Assembly (NCBI GenBank): GCA_910589665.1
Contig: CAJUTR010000010.1
Span: 1-64,000, forward strand
From: an uncultured Eubacterium sp.
Lineage (GTDB): Bacteria; Bacillota; Clostridia; Lachnospirales; Lachnospiraceae
Direction: 5' to 3'
DNA: 64,000 nt
In this document: positions 1 to 7,608 of the stretch, in pieces
Layout: every line of letters starts with the position of its first letter
Numbering within the stretch: position 1 is the first letter of the stretch
Position numbers and translations under genes: made by a program
Notes under the pieces: generated by a model
Seen by the model: only the letters and a program-made list of their open reading frames with translations
What the model was told of the DNA's origin: nothing
The model's database searches: none

Positions 1-234
1 GCAGTTGGTTAGGCGGCAGGGAATTCACTTGTAAAGTTGTAAAGTGGTGTTATATAAAAAGAGAAAAATAAATTTTTCACTCAGGAAGTTTCAGTTCTTT
101 ATGTACAAAAGGCGTGTGCGTATATTTACTGAACCTAAAATTCTATTTCCATCTTCTAACGATATGTGTTACTATTGTGTTAGTAAATCTGCTGACTGCT
201 GTACGGGTCACCTGGAGGAAGGGAGGATATTCCA

Positions 235-680
235 TTGATTTTTAAAGTTGCCATCTGTGATGATGAAAAGAACGACATCTTTCTTTTGAAAAACCATCTG
301 CAAAAAATCGGCGCGGGTCTCGATATTGATTTCGAGATTACCACATACCATGACAGCAGGCTGCTGCTGTCTGACTATGTACGGCCGAGAACGTTCCATA
401 TCCTCTTTCTGGATGTAGAAATGCCGGAGCCAAACGGGATCGCTGCGGCACAACGGATCCGGCGCCTTCCTGACCGCGATGTACGGATCGTATTTGTCAG
501 CAGTTATCCACAGTACATGAAGGACAGTTTCAATGTACAGACCTTCCAATACCTCCACTACTTTCAGGGGACTCTGCGATCATGCGTGACAAGTCGGTGA
601 TTCCGTTGAGCTGCCGGAAGAAAAAGCGTATTCTTGAACTATTTAACAGAAACTTACTGGTCCTGTCTATGAATCGATAG
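235..680 (+). pseudogene. LytTR-family response regulator, internally deleted
   Basis: The first 100 or so codons from a TTG start at 235, behind a GGAGG-rich ribosome binding site, encode a CheY-like receiver. Its acidic pocket (AICDDE), the phospho-acceptor Asp in FLDVEMP and the switch region FVSS are all visible. The frame then ends at 600 without a DNA-binding domain. Another frame, 570-680, encodes a peptide with VIPLSCRKKKRILELF, which matches the extreme C-terminus of LytTR domains. About 80-90 codons of the LytTR domain therefore appear deleted and the ends joined out of frame. It precedes a frameshifted sensor kinase by 30 bp, so the whole two-component system looks dead. A sequencing error could not explain the missing segment. 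Confidence 0.75.
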
Positions 681-710
681 AAACTACAGATTAGCAAAGG
701 AGTTTGCCTT

Positions 711-2013
711 ATGATATTTGATATGATATGCATGATTTTTGATGCCGTCATTCTCACGATTTATTTGCATAAAATACTGGGTAAAAGAAAGGAGTCCGTC
801 TCCGCCGCCCTCTATGTCGGATGCCTTTGCCTGGTGGAGATCTTTCTTATTTTTCTTATGCGATATTTCGGTGGACAGCATACTAGTTTCAGAGTGTTTC
901 TTTCAAATATAGCCAGTTTTACCACTACTTTTTTCCTGACTATTCTCTATAAAAAGCAATCTAAGGCACCGGTTGTTTGTTTCCATCTCGTTCCACGTAT
1001 ATGCTGCCATGTCAGAGCTTATCGTGTACAGCATCTGCTCCCTTCTCCCGGCTTCCATGGCGGAGATTCTTTTTTCCAATGATAACTACGGTCTTCTGAT
1101 GTCTAAGATCGTGCTGTTCATCTTACTTAACATTACGATCTTATTGTGGAACAGAAAAAAACAGCACTACTCCCTGCAGTATTCTATCCTGATCATGATA
1201 ATGCCTTTCCTCTCCTTCCTTCTGCTTTTAACAATGGCACACCAGCTCACATGGACGACGGGCACGGTATATGATATACTCCATCTGGCGGGCATGACTG
1301 GGATCCTGGTTGCCAATGTCCTCAATTATTTTCTGCTGGATAATTTAATGAAGGTAAAGGAACTGGAACAGCAGAAGATCCAGATGGATAAGCAGTTTGA
1401 ATATGAGACAGATAAGTACCAGCAGATCTCGACGGTTTACCGTGATTCCCGCCGTTTCATCCATGATGCCAAGAAGCACTTTTTTTTCATCCAGAACTGC
1501 ATGATAGAGAAAAATTATGATTCAGTCATCCCCTATCTGCAGGAAGCGGTGAAAGATATTGAGAATACGCACAACCGCATCAACACGGGAAACCTGGTGA
1601 TTGATGCTTTTGTAAGCAACCACCAGTCTATCGCGGAACAGGAAAATATTGAATTTCTTACCGACATACAGATCAACAATGAAAATGTCGTAATTGCAGA
1701 TTATGACTTTTCCGTCATTTTGGGAAACCTTCTGGACAATTCCCTGCATGCGTGCAGGAAGATACTTACACCCGCTCCCTGGCAGATCGCCGTGGAGATA
1801 TTTACCACAAATATGGAACTGGTCGTTCATATCTCAAATACCGTACCGGCCCCTCATATGAGGGAGTCTGAAAGTTCCCAGCACCTGGCTCATGGGTTCG
1901 GGATGAAGAATATTGAAGTTGTAGTTGCAAAATATCTGGGAACTTATACCCACTACTTAGAAGATGGACGATATCATTCCATCGTTGCCATTCCCTGTCC
2001 GATACAGGATTAA
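711..2013 (+). pseudogene. AgrC-like GHKL sensor histidine kinase, frameshifted
   Basis: The ATG at 711 follows an AAAGGAG site and encodes a hydrophobic multi-pass N-terminus. Near 965-985 the reading moves by one base into a frame that runs to 2013, so one indel splits the gene. The downstream part has further membrane segments, a linker, an H-box (FIHDAKKH), an N-box (LGNLLDNSLHAC) and a G-box (HGFGMKN). These are the landmarks of GHKL kinases of the AgrC/VirS type, which usually sense peptides and phosphorylate a LytTR regulator. The partner regulator upstream is also broken. Loss of function is likely, although a single-base assembly error at the junction would restore this gene alone. 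Confidence 0.75.
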
Positions 2014-2043
2014 CCGGTTTTTTACAGAATCAGGAAAATTTAC

Positions 2044-2072
2044 TTGATGAAACAGGAAGTATGTGGTATTAT
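2044..2072 (+). promoter_or_regulatory. sigma-A promoter for the secreted Pro/Thr-repeat gene
   Basis: TTGATG at 2044-2049 and TATTAT at 2067-2072 are separated by exactly 17 bases, and TGG precedes the -10 box as an extended element. It lies about 90 bases upstream of the start at 2163 and just after the broken kinase gene. Confidence 0.6.
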
Positions 2073-2162
2073 GAAAATATGACGATATAAATATTACAGG
2101 GTTTTTGGGGGGAACTCAGACTATATTATTTGCATAATGTGTGCGAGAATGGAGGAGCATAT

Positions 2163-3068
2163 ATGAAAAGAAAAGTGAGAATGATTGTAGCTGCCGTATG
2201 TACGATTGCTGTTGCTGGACTTTTTTTCAAGCCTGATCATGTGAACGTTTATGCGAAATCGTATGGGGTAGAACAAGTAGTGATATCCGAAACGGTAGTA
2301 GATACAGGGGATGTATTAATGGTGCCTACTGCGTGGGAAACAGATGGAATGCACATCTATTTCTTCACGGCGGAGGGAGAGAGCCTGAAAAATGTGACGG
2401 TAGATAAGGGACAGAACTACACGATACCATCGTATACTGCTACCTTGTTCGCCCCGATTCCAGACGGATATAAATTTGCAGGCTGGAGAGTGGATGGAAA
2501 ACCTGATGACATAGGAGGTAATAGCTGGAAATTGATGCGTATCCTTTCACCAATTTCATCAAGTGAAAATACTCCGAAACCTACGGTCAAACCGACGCCG
2601 GCTGCGACAGAGGAGCCGACCGATACGCCGACACCGATTGTGACGGAAGAGCCGACACCGACGATAGAACCGACACCGGTTGTAACCGAGGAGCCGACGC
2701 CGATCGTGACGGAAGAGCCAACATCGACGATAGAGCCGACGCCGGTTGTAACCGAAGAGCCGACACAGACGGCAGCACCGGACGTGACTGAAAAACCAGC
2801 ACCGACACCTGTTGTGACGCAAGAGCCGACACAGACGCCGGCAGCATCGGCAGAGCCAACGAGTACACCGGAGCCAACGCAGACACCAGACGTACCGGGA
2901 GAAGACATTGACAGTACCGTGATTAAAAGCGCGGGCGTTTATCAGTTGAAACCGATGATCAAATACTCGCTGCAGGGAGGCGTTTCCCGTGTGGAAGGGG
3001 ACATTACGCATTATGCAAACCCGATCGAGTTTACAGTTGAAGCAGGGGGATTGTTTCGGTTTTATTGA
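2163..3068 (+). CDS. secreted protein with Thr/Pro-rich repeat linker
   Basis: The start at 2163 is chosen because GGAGG lies 8 bases upstream. The protein begins with a lysine-rich signal peptide (MKRKVRMIVAAVCTIAVAGL) and a likely Ala-X-Ala-type cleavage near residue 30. Residues 40-125 end in GYKFAGWRVDGKP, which resembles InlB/Flg_new-type B-repeats of surface proteins. Residues 140-250 are an imperfect repeat built from units such as PTPVVTEE and PTPIVTEE, probably an extended cell-wall spanning linker. A short C-terminal domain follows, without LPXTG or an obvious anchor. Its function is unknown. It sits directly after the decayed two-component system, which may once have controlled it. 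Confidence 0.7.
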   Translation: MKRKVRMIVAAVCTIAVAGLFFKPDHVNVYAKSYGVEQVVISETVVDTGDVLMVPTAWETDGMHIYFFTAEGESLKNVTVDKGQNYTIPSYTATLFAPIPDGYKFAGWRVDGKPDDIGGNSWKLMRILSPISSSENTPKPTVKPTPAATEEPTDTPTPIVTEEPTPTIEPTPVVTEEPTPIVTEEPTSTIEPTPVVTEEPTQTAAPDVTEKPAPTPVVTQEPTQTPAASAEPTSTPEPTQTPDVPGEDIDSTVIKSAGVYQLKPMIKYSLQGGVSRVEGDITHYANPIEFTVEAGGLFRFY

Positions 3069-3092
3069 TTTGAATTGTGGAATACTAAGAAA

Positions 3093-3143
3093 GGACTGTC
3101 GGCACTTGCGATAAAAATTGCCTGTGCCGATGGTCTTTTTTCT
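3093..3143 (+). terminator. Rho-independent terminator
   Basis: GACTGTCGGCAC pairs with GTGCCGATGGTC with one bulge or mismatch, around a loop of about 18 bases, and a T-run follows. It terminates the secreted-protein transcript. Confidence 0.75.
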
Positions 3144-3178
3144 GTATGATTACAAATATAATGTGAGGAGGGAATACG

Positions 3179-3810
3179 ATGCCCAAAGAAGCGCTCTTTA
3201 TCGGTGAATCAAAGAATGTTGAATACAAAGTAGCCGTTCCTATATAAACGTGAGAAGTATATGAAAACAGTAGTGGCGTTTGCTAATGGCAGTGGTGGTA
3301 AGATTATTTTTGGTATAGATGATTAAACGCTGAAAGTTGTTGGTATGGAATCAGAGAACATTTTTAAAACGATGGACGCTATTACAAATGCTATTTCGGA
3401 CGCTTGTGAACCATGCGTGAGGCCGGAAGTCACATTGCAGACGATAGAAGATAAGACGATTATTGTCGTGGAAATCTTACTAGGCGCGCTTCGCCCTATT
3501 ATATCAAGTCAAAAGGCATGTTGGATGGGACATATGTGAGGATTTCCGGCACAACTAGACCAGTAGAAGGAAATATGTTAAAAGAGCTGATTTTAGAAGG
3601 GCAGAATAAATATTATGACTGTAGACCTTATAATGGGTTGTCTGTGACGGATGAAGAAATTGTAAAAATATGAAAGAAATTGCCCAAAAGAATACATGGC
3701 AGGACAGTGAAAAAGCAAAAATAAAGGATATTACAAAGAGTAGTTTGATTTCATGGGGAGTACTTACAGAAGAAAATGGAAACGACAAGTTAGAAGAAAC
3801 CCAGTAAAAT
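3179..3810 (+). pseudogene. AlbA_2 (Schlafen-type) putative ATP/DNA-binding protein, broken
   Basis: An ATG at 3179 with a GAGGAGGGA site starts MPKEALFIGESKNVEYK, then stops at 3246. Shifted frames continue with VVAFANGSGGKIIFGIDD, a dimer-region peptide around 3345-3520 and a C-terminal part containing TEENGNDKLEE. This order matches AlbA_2-domain proteins, which have a core of the type E[FY]K-(x)n-AFANxxGGxIxxGIDD. At least three stops or frameshifts interrupt it. It has no intact domain partner and is read as a fossil accessory gene. Which lesion came first cannot be told. Confidence 0.7.
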
Positions 3811-3965
3811 CAAGAGTTTGCTACTGATTTAGTCCTTATTTTTAATTACTCGTAAATGAGATTTTGGAATAAGGCAGCACTGTTGGAACCAAATATATTG
3901 TTTTTTCAGCATCTGGAGCAGAATCGCAAGGATAAGTAAATGAATGGAAAGGGAGGCAATGAAGT

Positions 3966-4660
3966 ATGGATAAAAGCACAATAGTGATCGGAATCGACCA
4001 CGGCTGGTCCGGGATGAAAACGGTGCATGAGGTATTTACATCGGGCTGCAGGGAAATCAGCACAGAGCCGACATTTACGGAAAACCTGCTGGAGTATGGC
4101 GGGAAGTATTACAAGATTGGCAGTAAGCGTCTGGAGGTTAAGGACACAAAGGTATCGGATGAAAACTACTATATGCTGACACTGGCAGCAGTAGCAAAGG
4201 AATTAAAAATCAGGGGGAAGAAAACAGCCCATGTCCTTCTAGCGGTAGGGTTTACGCTGACAAGGTTCGGGGATGAAAAGAAAGATTTTGTTTCTTATCT
4301 GTCAAGGAGAAAGGAAGTCGTCTATTTCTTTGAAAAAAGAGAAATACCATATTTTCATCGACAATGTATGTGTCTATCCCCAATGTTATGCGGCAGCGAT
4401 TGACCGGATTGACAAGTTCCCGGAGAAACAGCTTGTGGTGGATATTGGTTCATGGACGGTGGATATTATGCCGATTATAAACCATCTGCCGGATGAATCG
4501 GTGTGCGTGACACAGCCGCATGGGATAATTACCTGCATCCAGCAGATTAACAAAGAGTGTGTCAGACAGTTAAACGCAGAGGTGGACGAGTATGATATTC
4601 AGAAAATCATGGCAAACGGTGGTGGCGACCTTCCGAAAAAGGCCACGCTACTTTCTTCCT
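3966..4660 (+). pseudogene. ParM/StbA-like actin-fold segregation ATPase, frameshifted and truncated
   Basis: The ATG at 3966 begins VIGIDHGWSGMKT, the phosphate-1 motif of plasmid actin-like ParM proteins. LLAVGFTLTRFG follows. At about 4330-4342, in an A-rich run, the frame moves by one base. The continuation contains LVVDIGSWTVDIMP (phosphate-2 motif) and CVRQLNAEVDEYDIQ. It then loses homology after about 4640 and stops at 4671, so the last third of the actin fold is missing. These proteins push plasmid or conjugative-element copies apart in the cell. Together with the neighbouring fragments it marks a former plasmid or integrative element. Confidence 0.75.
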
Positions 4661-4707
4661 TATCAAACTGAAAATTCTTGTCGTCATTTTTTTTTGAGAA
4701 GAAAACA

Positions 4708-4959
4708 CTACAGCTCATCACTGCCGCTGCAAAATTTGGCATAGTAACTCTTGTTTGCCGTAATATAACATTCTGCCCATCCTTTCCCCGCCTCCGAAAA
4801 CTTTGTATCAAACAGCCCTTTCAGTAACTCCGCTGACTCATCCCTTGATAAAGACGATACAAAAAGATACGCCTCTTTGTATTCTTTTACCGTCATAAGC
4901 ATATTTGTTTCGCTGCCTTTAATATTTTGTATGACAAGTATCATATCCTGCATTTTCAT
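4708..4959 (-). CDS. small protein of unknown function
   Basis: I do not recognise this family. The start at 4959 is chosen for the AGAGG site six bases upstream; the open frame extends further upstream without a better signal. The 83-residue product is soluble and mixed alpha/beta in appearance, begins MKMQDMILVIQN and ends in an acidic tail. It has no signal peptide or membrane segment. Three perfect hairpins lie directly upstream (4977-5067), so it may be an element-encoded gene with a structured leader. It sits between the truncated ParM-like gene and hicAB. It could be a remnant rather than a functional gene. Confidence 0.4.
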   Translation of the reverse strand: MKMQDMILVIQNIKGSETNMLMTVKEYKEAYLFVSSLSRDESAELLKGLFDTKFSEAGKGWAECYITANKSYYAKFCSGSDEL

Positions 4960-4976
4960 AATCTGCCTCTTATCTG

Positions 4977-5067
4977 CATCAGCATTTATGCTGATGGCTT
5001 TCTTTTCATTACGCAAGGTTTGTGTCTGTACTGCGACACAAACCTGCCAATCGAATGAAATTCGATT
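4977..5067. repeat. cluster of three perfect hairpins
   Basis: Three palindromes lie within 91 bases. The first is 4977-4996, CATCAGCAT then TT then ATGCTGATG. The second is 5017-5044, GGTTTGTGTC, an 8-base loop, then GACACAAACC. The third is 5049-5067, AATCGAAT paired with ATTCGATT. None is followed by a T-run. Such clusters occur at plasmid origins, oriT sites and structured leaders. Confidence 0.6.
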
Positions 5068-5158
5068 TATTTCCTTTTCAACGAAAAAAGCACCCAAACC
5101 ATATCATATAAGGCTTAGATGCTTTCTCCCATCACTCTGTTATTTTACTGTAATCTTC

Positions 5159-5521
5159 CTAACCCTGCGAATGTATTGCGTCATTTCTTGATAAAAGATA
5201 TAAGCAATACTGGTTCATGCTGATCCCTTCGCGTTTGGATTGTTCGGAAAGCTGACGGTGCAGGCTTTTAGGAATCCGTAACTTAAACTGCCCGGAATAA
5301 TCATTCAGACCGTCCGGTGCTGGAATCTCCTGCCTTTCTTCCAGTGCAGCCAGCAGCCATTCCTTTTTTGCGTCCTCTGCATTGCTTAATGCCGATTCTA
5401 GAGTTGCCCCACAGGTTATGCACCCCGGCAGTTCAGGGAATGTCACAGCATATCCCCCTTCTTCTTTATCAGGCACAACCTCCATACGGTAAGGCAGTTC
5501 CATATATTCATTCAGCGTCAT
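5159..5521 (-). CDS. hicB: HicB-type antitoxin
   Basis: The start at 5521 (MTLNEYMELPYRM) is preferred because GAGGTGG lies upstream and it overlaps the end of hicA by 14 bases. Residues 10-60 form the partial RNase-H-like HicB fold, with GGYAVTFPELPGCITCG and an alanine-rich helix. Residues 85-115 are a ribbon-helix-helix-like region, LRIPKSLHRQLSEQSKREG. HicB binds and neutralises HicA and usually represses its own operon through this DNA-binding part. The two-gene order hicA then hicB is canonical. It appears intact among decayed genes, as expected of a self-maintaining toxin-antitoxin pair. Confidence 0.85.
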   Translation of the reverse strand: MTLNEYMELPYRMEVVPDKEEGGYAVTFPELPGCITCGATLESALSNAEDAKKEWLLAALEERQEIPAPDGLNDYSGQFKLRIPKSLHRQLSEQSKREGISMNQYCLYLLSRNDAIHSQG

Positions 5522-5762
5522 CGGTATCCACCTCACTTTCTATTACTTCTTTAACCATTTCCACATATACTTTTTTAATTGGTTCGTGCTTCGGAATCGT
5601 AACCGGCCTGCATCCCTCTTTCCGAAAGGTACAATGGCTGCTGCCTCCTTTCGGCTGGTGCATTTTATAACCGTATCTTTCCAGCACTTTACGCAGTTCA
5701 TTAAAACGCATATCCTTTGACAAAGAACATATCTTTTCTAATAGTTTATCCCACTTTGACAT
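5508..5762 (-). CDS. hicA: HicA-type mRNA interferase toxin
   Basis: The start at 5762 (MSKWDKLLEKI) has GGGAGG upstream. The 84-residue product has the HicA double-stranded-RNA-binding-like fold: an initial helix with MRFNELRKVLERYGY, then GGSSHCTFRKEG with the active histidine in the SSH motif, then VTIPKHEPIK and a C-terminal helix. HicA cleaves mRNA independently of ribosomes and is held inactive by HicB. The C-terminal acidic tail (ESEVDTDDAE) overlaps the hicB start, which suggests coupled translation. No lesion is visible. Confidence 0.85.
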   Translation of the reverse strand: MSKWDKLLEKICSLSKDMRFNELRKVLERYGYKMHQPKGGSSHCTFRKEGCRPVTIPKHEPIKKVYVEMVKEVIESEVDTDDAE

Positions 5763-5818
5763 CAAAATACCTCCCTGCCATTATTATAAATGGTGTCATA
5801 TACGGTGTCAATAGAATT

Positions 5819-6223
5819 TTAATACGGTCTGGCATAAAATACAATACTGTTTGTCCATAACGGATCAAGCACCACGCCCCTTGACGGGTTTGCCGCATGG
5901 ACCATCTTCCCATCTCCCACATAGATTGCCACATGGGTGATATTGCGGAACTCCCCGTTTTCCTCATAGGAATAAAATATCAAATCCCCGGGCTTTAGTT
6001 GTTTCTTGTTGATAATCATGGCATTTTTATAACAGTATTCTCCCTGCGCTGCCGCTGTCGCCGGGAGGGTAATGCCTGACTCCTTATACAGTCTCTGCAC
6101 AAGGGAACTACAGTCGTAATACCCCTCCTGATATCGCTTGTCCTGACTGTACCGGCAGCCAATCTTTGTCATGGCAAGGTCAACAACCGCCTGTCCCACT
6201 GCGTGGAAGGGGAGTTTGATCAT
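5819..6223 (-). CDS. NlpC/P60 cysteine peptidase domain, probably a C-terminal fragment
   Basis: The 134 residues form almost exactly one NlpC/P60 domain. The catalytic Cys is in YYDCSSLVQRLY, the catalytic His in ITHVAIYVGDG, and the third polar position lies in the following HAANPSRG. There is no signal peptide or cell-wall-binding module. The start near 6223 lies inside what would be a linker in bifunctional lysozyme-NlpC proteins encoded by Tn916-like conjugative elements. Those enzymes cut peptidoglycan peptides to let the conjugation machinery through the wall. I infer a surviving fragment of such a gene, in keeping with the ParM remnant nearby. Without export it would be inactive. Confidence 0.65.
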   Translation of the reverse strand: MIKLPFHAVGQAVVDLAMTKIGCRYSQDKRYQEGYYDCSSLVQRLYKESGITLPATAAAQGEYCYKNAMIINKKQLKPGDLIFYSYEENGEFRNITHVAIYVGDGKMVHAANPSRGVVLDPLWTNSIVFYARPY

Positions 6224-6298
6224 TAGGCTAAAGAGTGACTACAAATATAAACGAGGAGATCCAGGCTGTCCGACAAAACAGATAGAAAGGGGTGCTGG

Positions 6299-6689
6299 AT
6301 GGATAAATTATTTATAAAAAGATTTGCCGTGATTGATACAAATGTTCTTGTGTCGGCAATGTTGAAGTGATTTTAAAGTATGTATTTGAGGGAGAATTGA
6401 TTCCTGTATTTAATGAGGAAATTATCAATGAGTACCCTGAGGTGCTTCTTAGAAAGAAATTTCATTTTCCGGAAGAAGAAGTTGAAACAGTGTTAGAAAG
6501 TCTGCAGGAGCAGGGAATATTTGTGACTGCAAAGAAACTGGACATAGTTTTGGCGGATGCTAAAGATGTAGTTTTTTTATGAAATGGTGATGGAGAAAAG
6601 GAAACGGAATTCTACTTACTCCCAAAGAAACATTTATTGTAACTCCGCGGGAGATGTTAGAAATATTAGAAGTAGAAATTGGCAGGTGA
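6299..6689 (+). pseudogene. PIN-domain toxin (COG1569-like), broken
   Basis: The ATG at 6299 encodes FAVIDTNVLVSAML, the first conserved acidic strand of PIN ribonucleases, then stops at 6370. The next frame (from 6367) gives VLxYVFEGELIPVFNEEIINEYPEVL and further PIN sequence to 6582. A T-run near 6572-6579 shifts the frame again, and the last piece reads FIVTPREMLEIL before EVEIGR and a stop at 6687-6689. At least three lesions are present and a stretch after LVSAML is missing. The final residues are unlike the family and come from an inverted copy of the neighbouring gene's end. Confidence 0.7.
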
Positions 6690-6718
6690 ATTCGTCACCT
6701 GCCAATTTCTGCTTCTAA
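6666..6718. repeat. 24-bp inverted repeat spanning two convergent stop codons
   Basis: The arm 6666-6689 is the reverse complement of 6695-6718 with a single mismatch; the inner 16 bp pair perfectly around a 5-base loop (6690-6694). Both the PIN pseudogene and the isomerase terminate inside it, so their encoded C-termini are LEVEIGR and LEAEIGR. It can also act as a bidirectional transcription stop, though it lacks a T-run. Confidence 0.85.
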
Positions 6719-7501
6719 ACAAAACGGATAAAAATGATTCATTTCAAGATAGGAAAGTGACTCCTGCTGTTGAGTAACCGAATTGTTCTCGATCAGCAGA
6801 GAGGAGCGGATCTGATATTGGCGCATCAATTGGTCGAATTCCTGCCAGTTGATATTTCCCTGTCCCACTGCCTGGTGCAGGTCGAAATGACCGTCATTAT
6901 CATTGATGTGGATGTGCCGTATGTACGGGTGCGCCAGTTCCATCCACTCTTTGAGCGAGGAGTGGGAGAGATTGGCATGAGCCACATCGAGACATAGGTG
7001 AAGGGTGGGGCAGTTTTTCGCCGCTTCTCCAAATGCAGCAAACATATCTGGTTCCAGATCAAACATATTTTCTATAAAAATTTCAATGTCAGGGTATTCT
7101 GCTGCCAAGGCAGAAAAGTACTCTAGATTTTTCTCGAGCCAGTTTTGACGATATATTTTGTCGTAAAAATTGGCTATCAGGTTCGTGTGGAAGATCACAC
7201 CGCGTATGCCCAGATCTTTTGCGATGTTCATGGATTGGCACATCCGCTGGTCGGATATTTGCCGGATCCGGGCGTCGGAACTATGGATGGCAATATCAAG
7301 GAAAGCCCCGTGCAGCGTATCATTGCTTCTGTCGCGAGGTAGATCGCTATAAAAGGAGATGAGTGAGTCTATTTGGGATGGACTGTCCAATACAGCCGGT
7401 ATAAAAAAGTCATTATATTCAAAAGCGGCATTGTATTTGGCAGAAAGTTCCAAACTCTTGCTTATTTCTTCTTTTTTTGGTATAATTTCGATGATGGACA
7501 T
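6695..7501 (-). CDS. sugar phosphate isomerase/epimerase-like TIM-barrel protein
   Basis: The 268 residues have the pattern of the xylose isomerase-like/AP endonuclease 2 superfamily. LHGAFLDIAIHS is an early metal-site strand, GIRGVIFHTN a middle strand, IFIENMFD carries the metal-binding Glu, LCLDVAHANLS the Asp and His, and IRHIHINDNDGHFDLHQAVGQG the late His-x-His-x-Asp cluster typical of these enzymes. It should be cytosolic and metal-dependent. The substrate cannot be deduced, and no sugar transport or kinase gene is adjacent. It diverges from the GAF/HD-GYP gene. Its 3' end lies in the inverted repeat shared with the PIN pseudogene. Confidence 0.75.
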   Translation of the reverse strand: MSIIEIIPKKEEISKSLELSAKYNAAFEYNDFFIPAVLDSPSQIDSLISFYSDLPRDRSNDTLHGAFLDIAIHSSDARIRQISDQRMCQSMNIAKDLGIRGVIFHTNLIANFYDKIYRQNWLEKNLEYFSALAAEYPDIEIFIENMFDLEPDMFAAFGEAAKNCPTLHLCLDVAHANLSHSSLKEWMELAHPYIRHIHINDNDGHFDLHQAVGQGNINWQEFDQLMRQYQIRSSLLIENNSVTQQQESLSYLEMNHFYPFCLEAEIGR

Positions 7502-7608
7502 AGTTACCTCCGTTTGTACATAAATACTATCATGTATTATAATAAAGGATTTTTATCATTTTTGCAAGAAACATCTATCGTTTTTGGAAGGCGGGTGCAG
7601 ATTTTATT

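Noticed and set aside
44..238. 64-codon frame at the window start
   Set aside because: It has no ribosome binding site, no family likeness, and overlaps the leader of the response regulator gene.
2417..3011. Long open frames on the minus strand over the Pro/Thr repeats
   Set aside because: They are shadows of a repetitive, low-stop composition; the + strand gene has a signal peptide and a good ribosome binding site.
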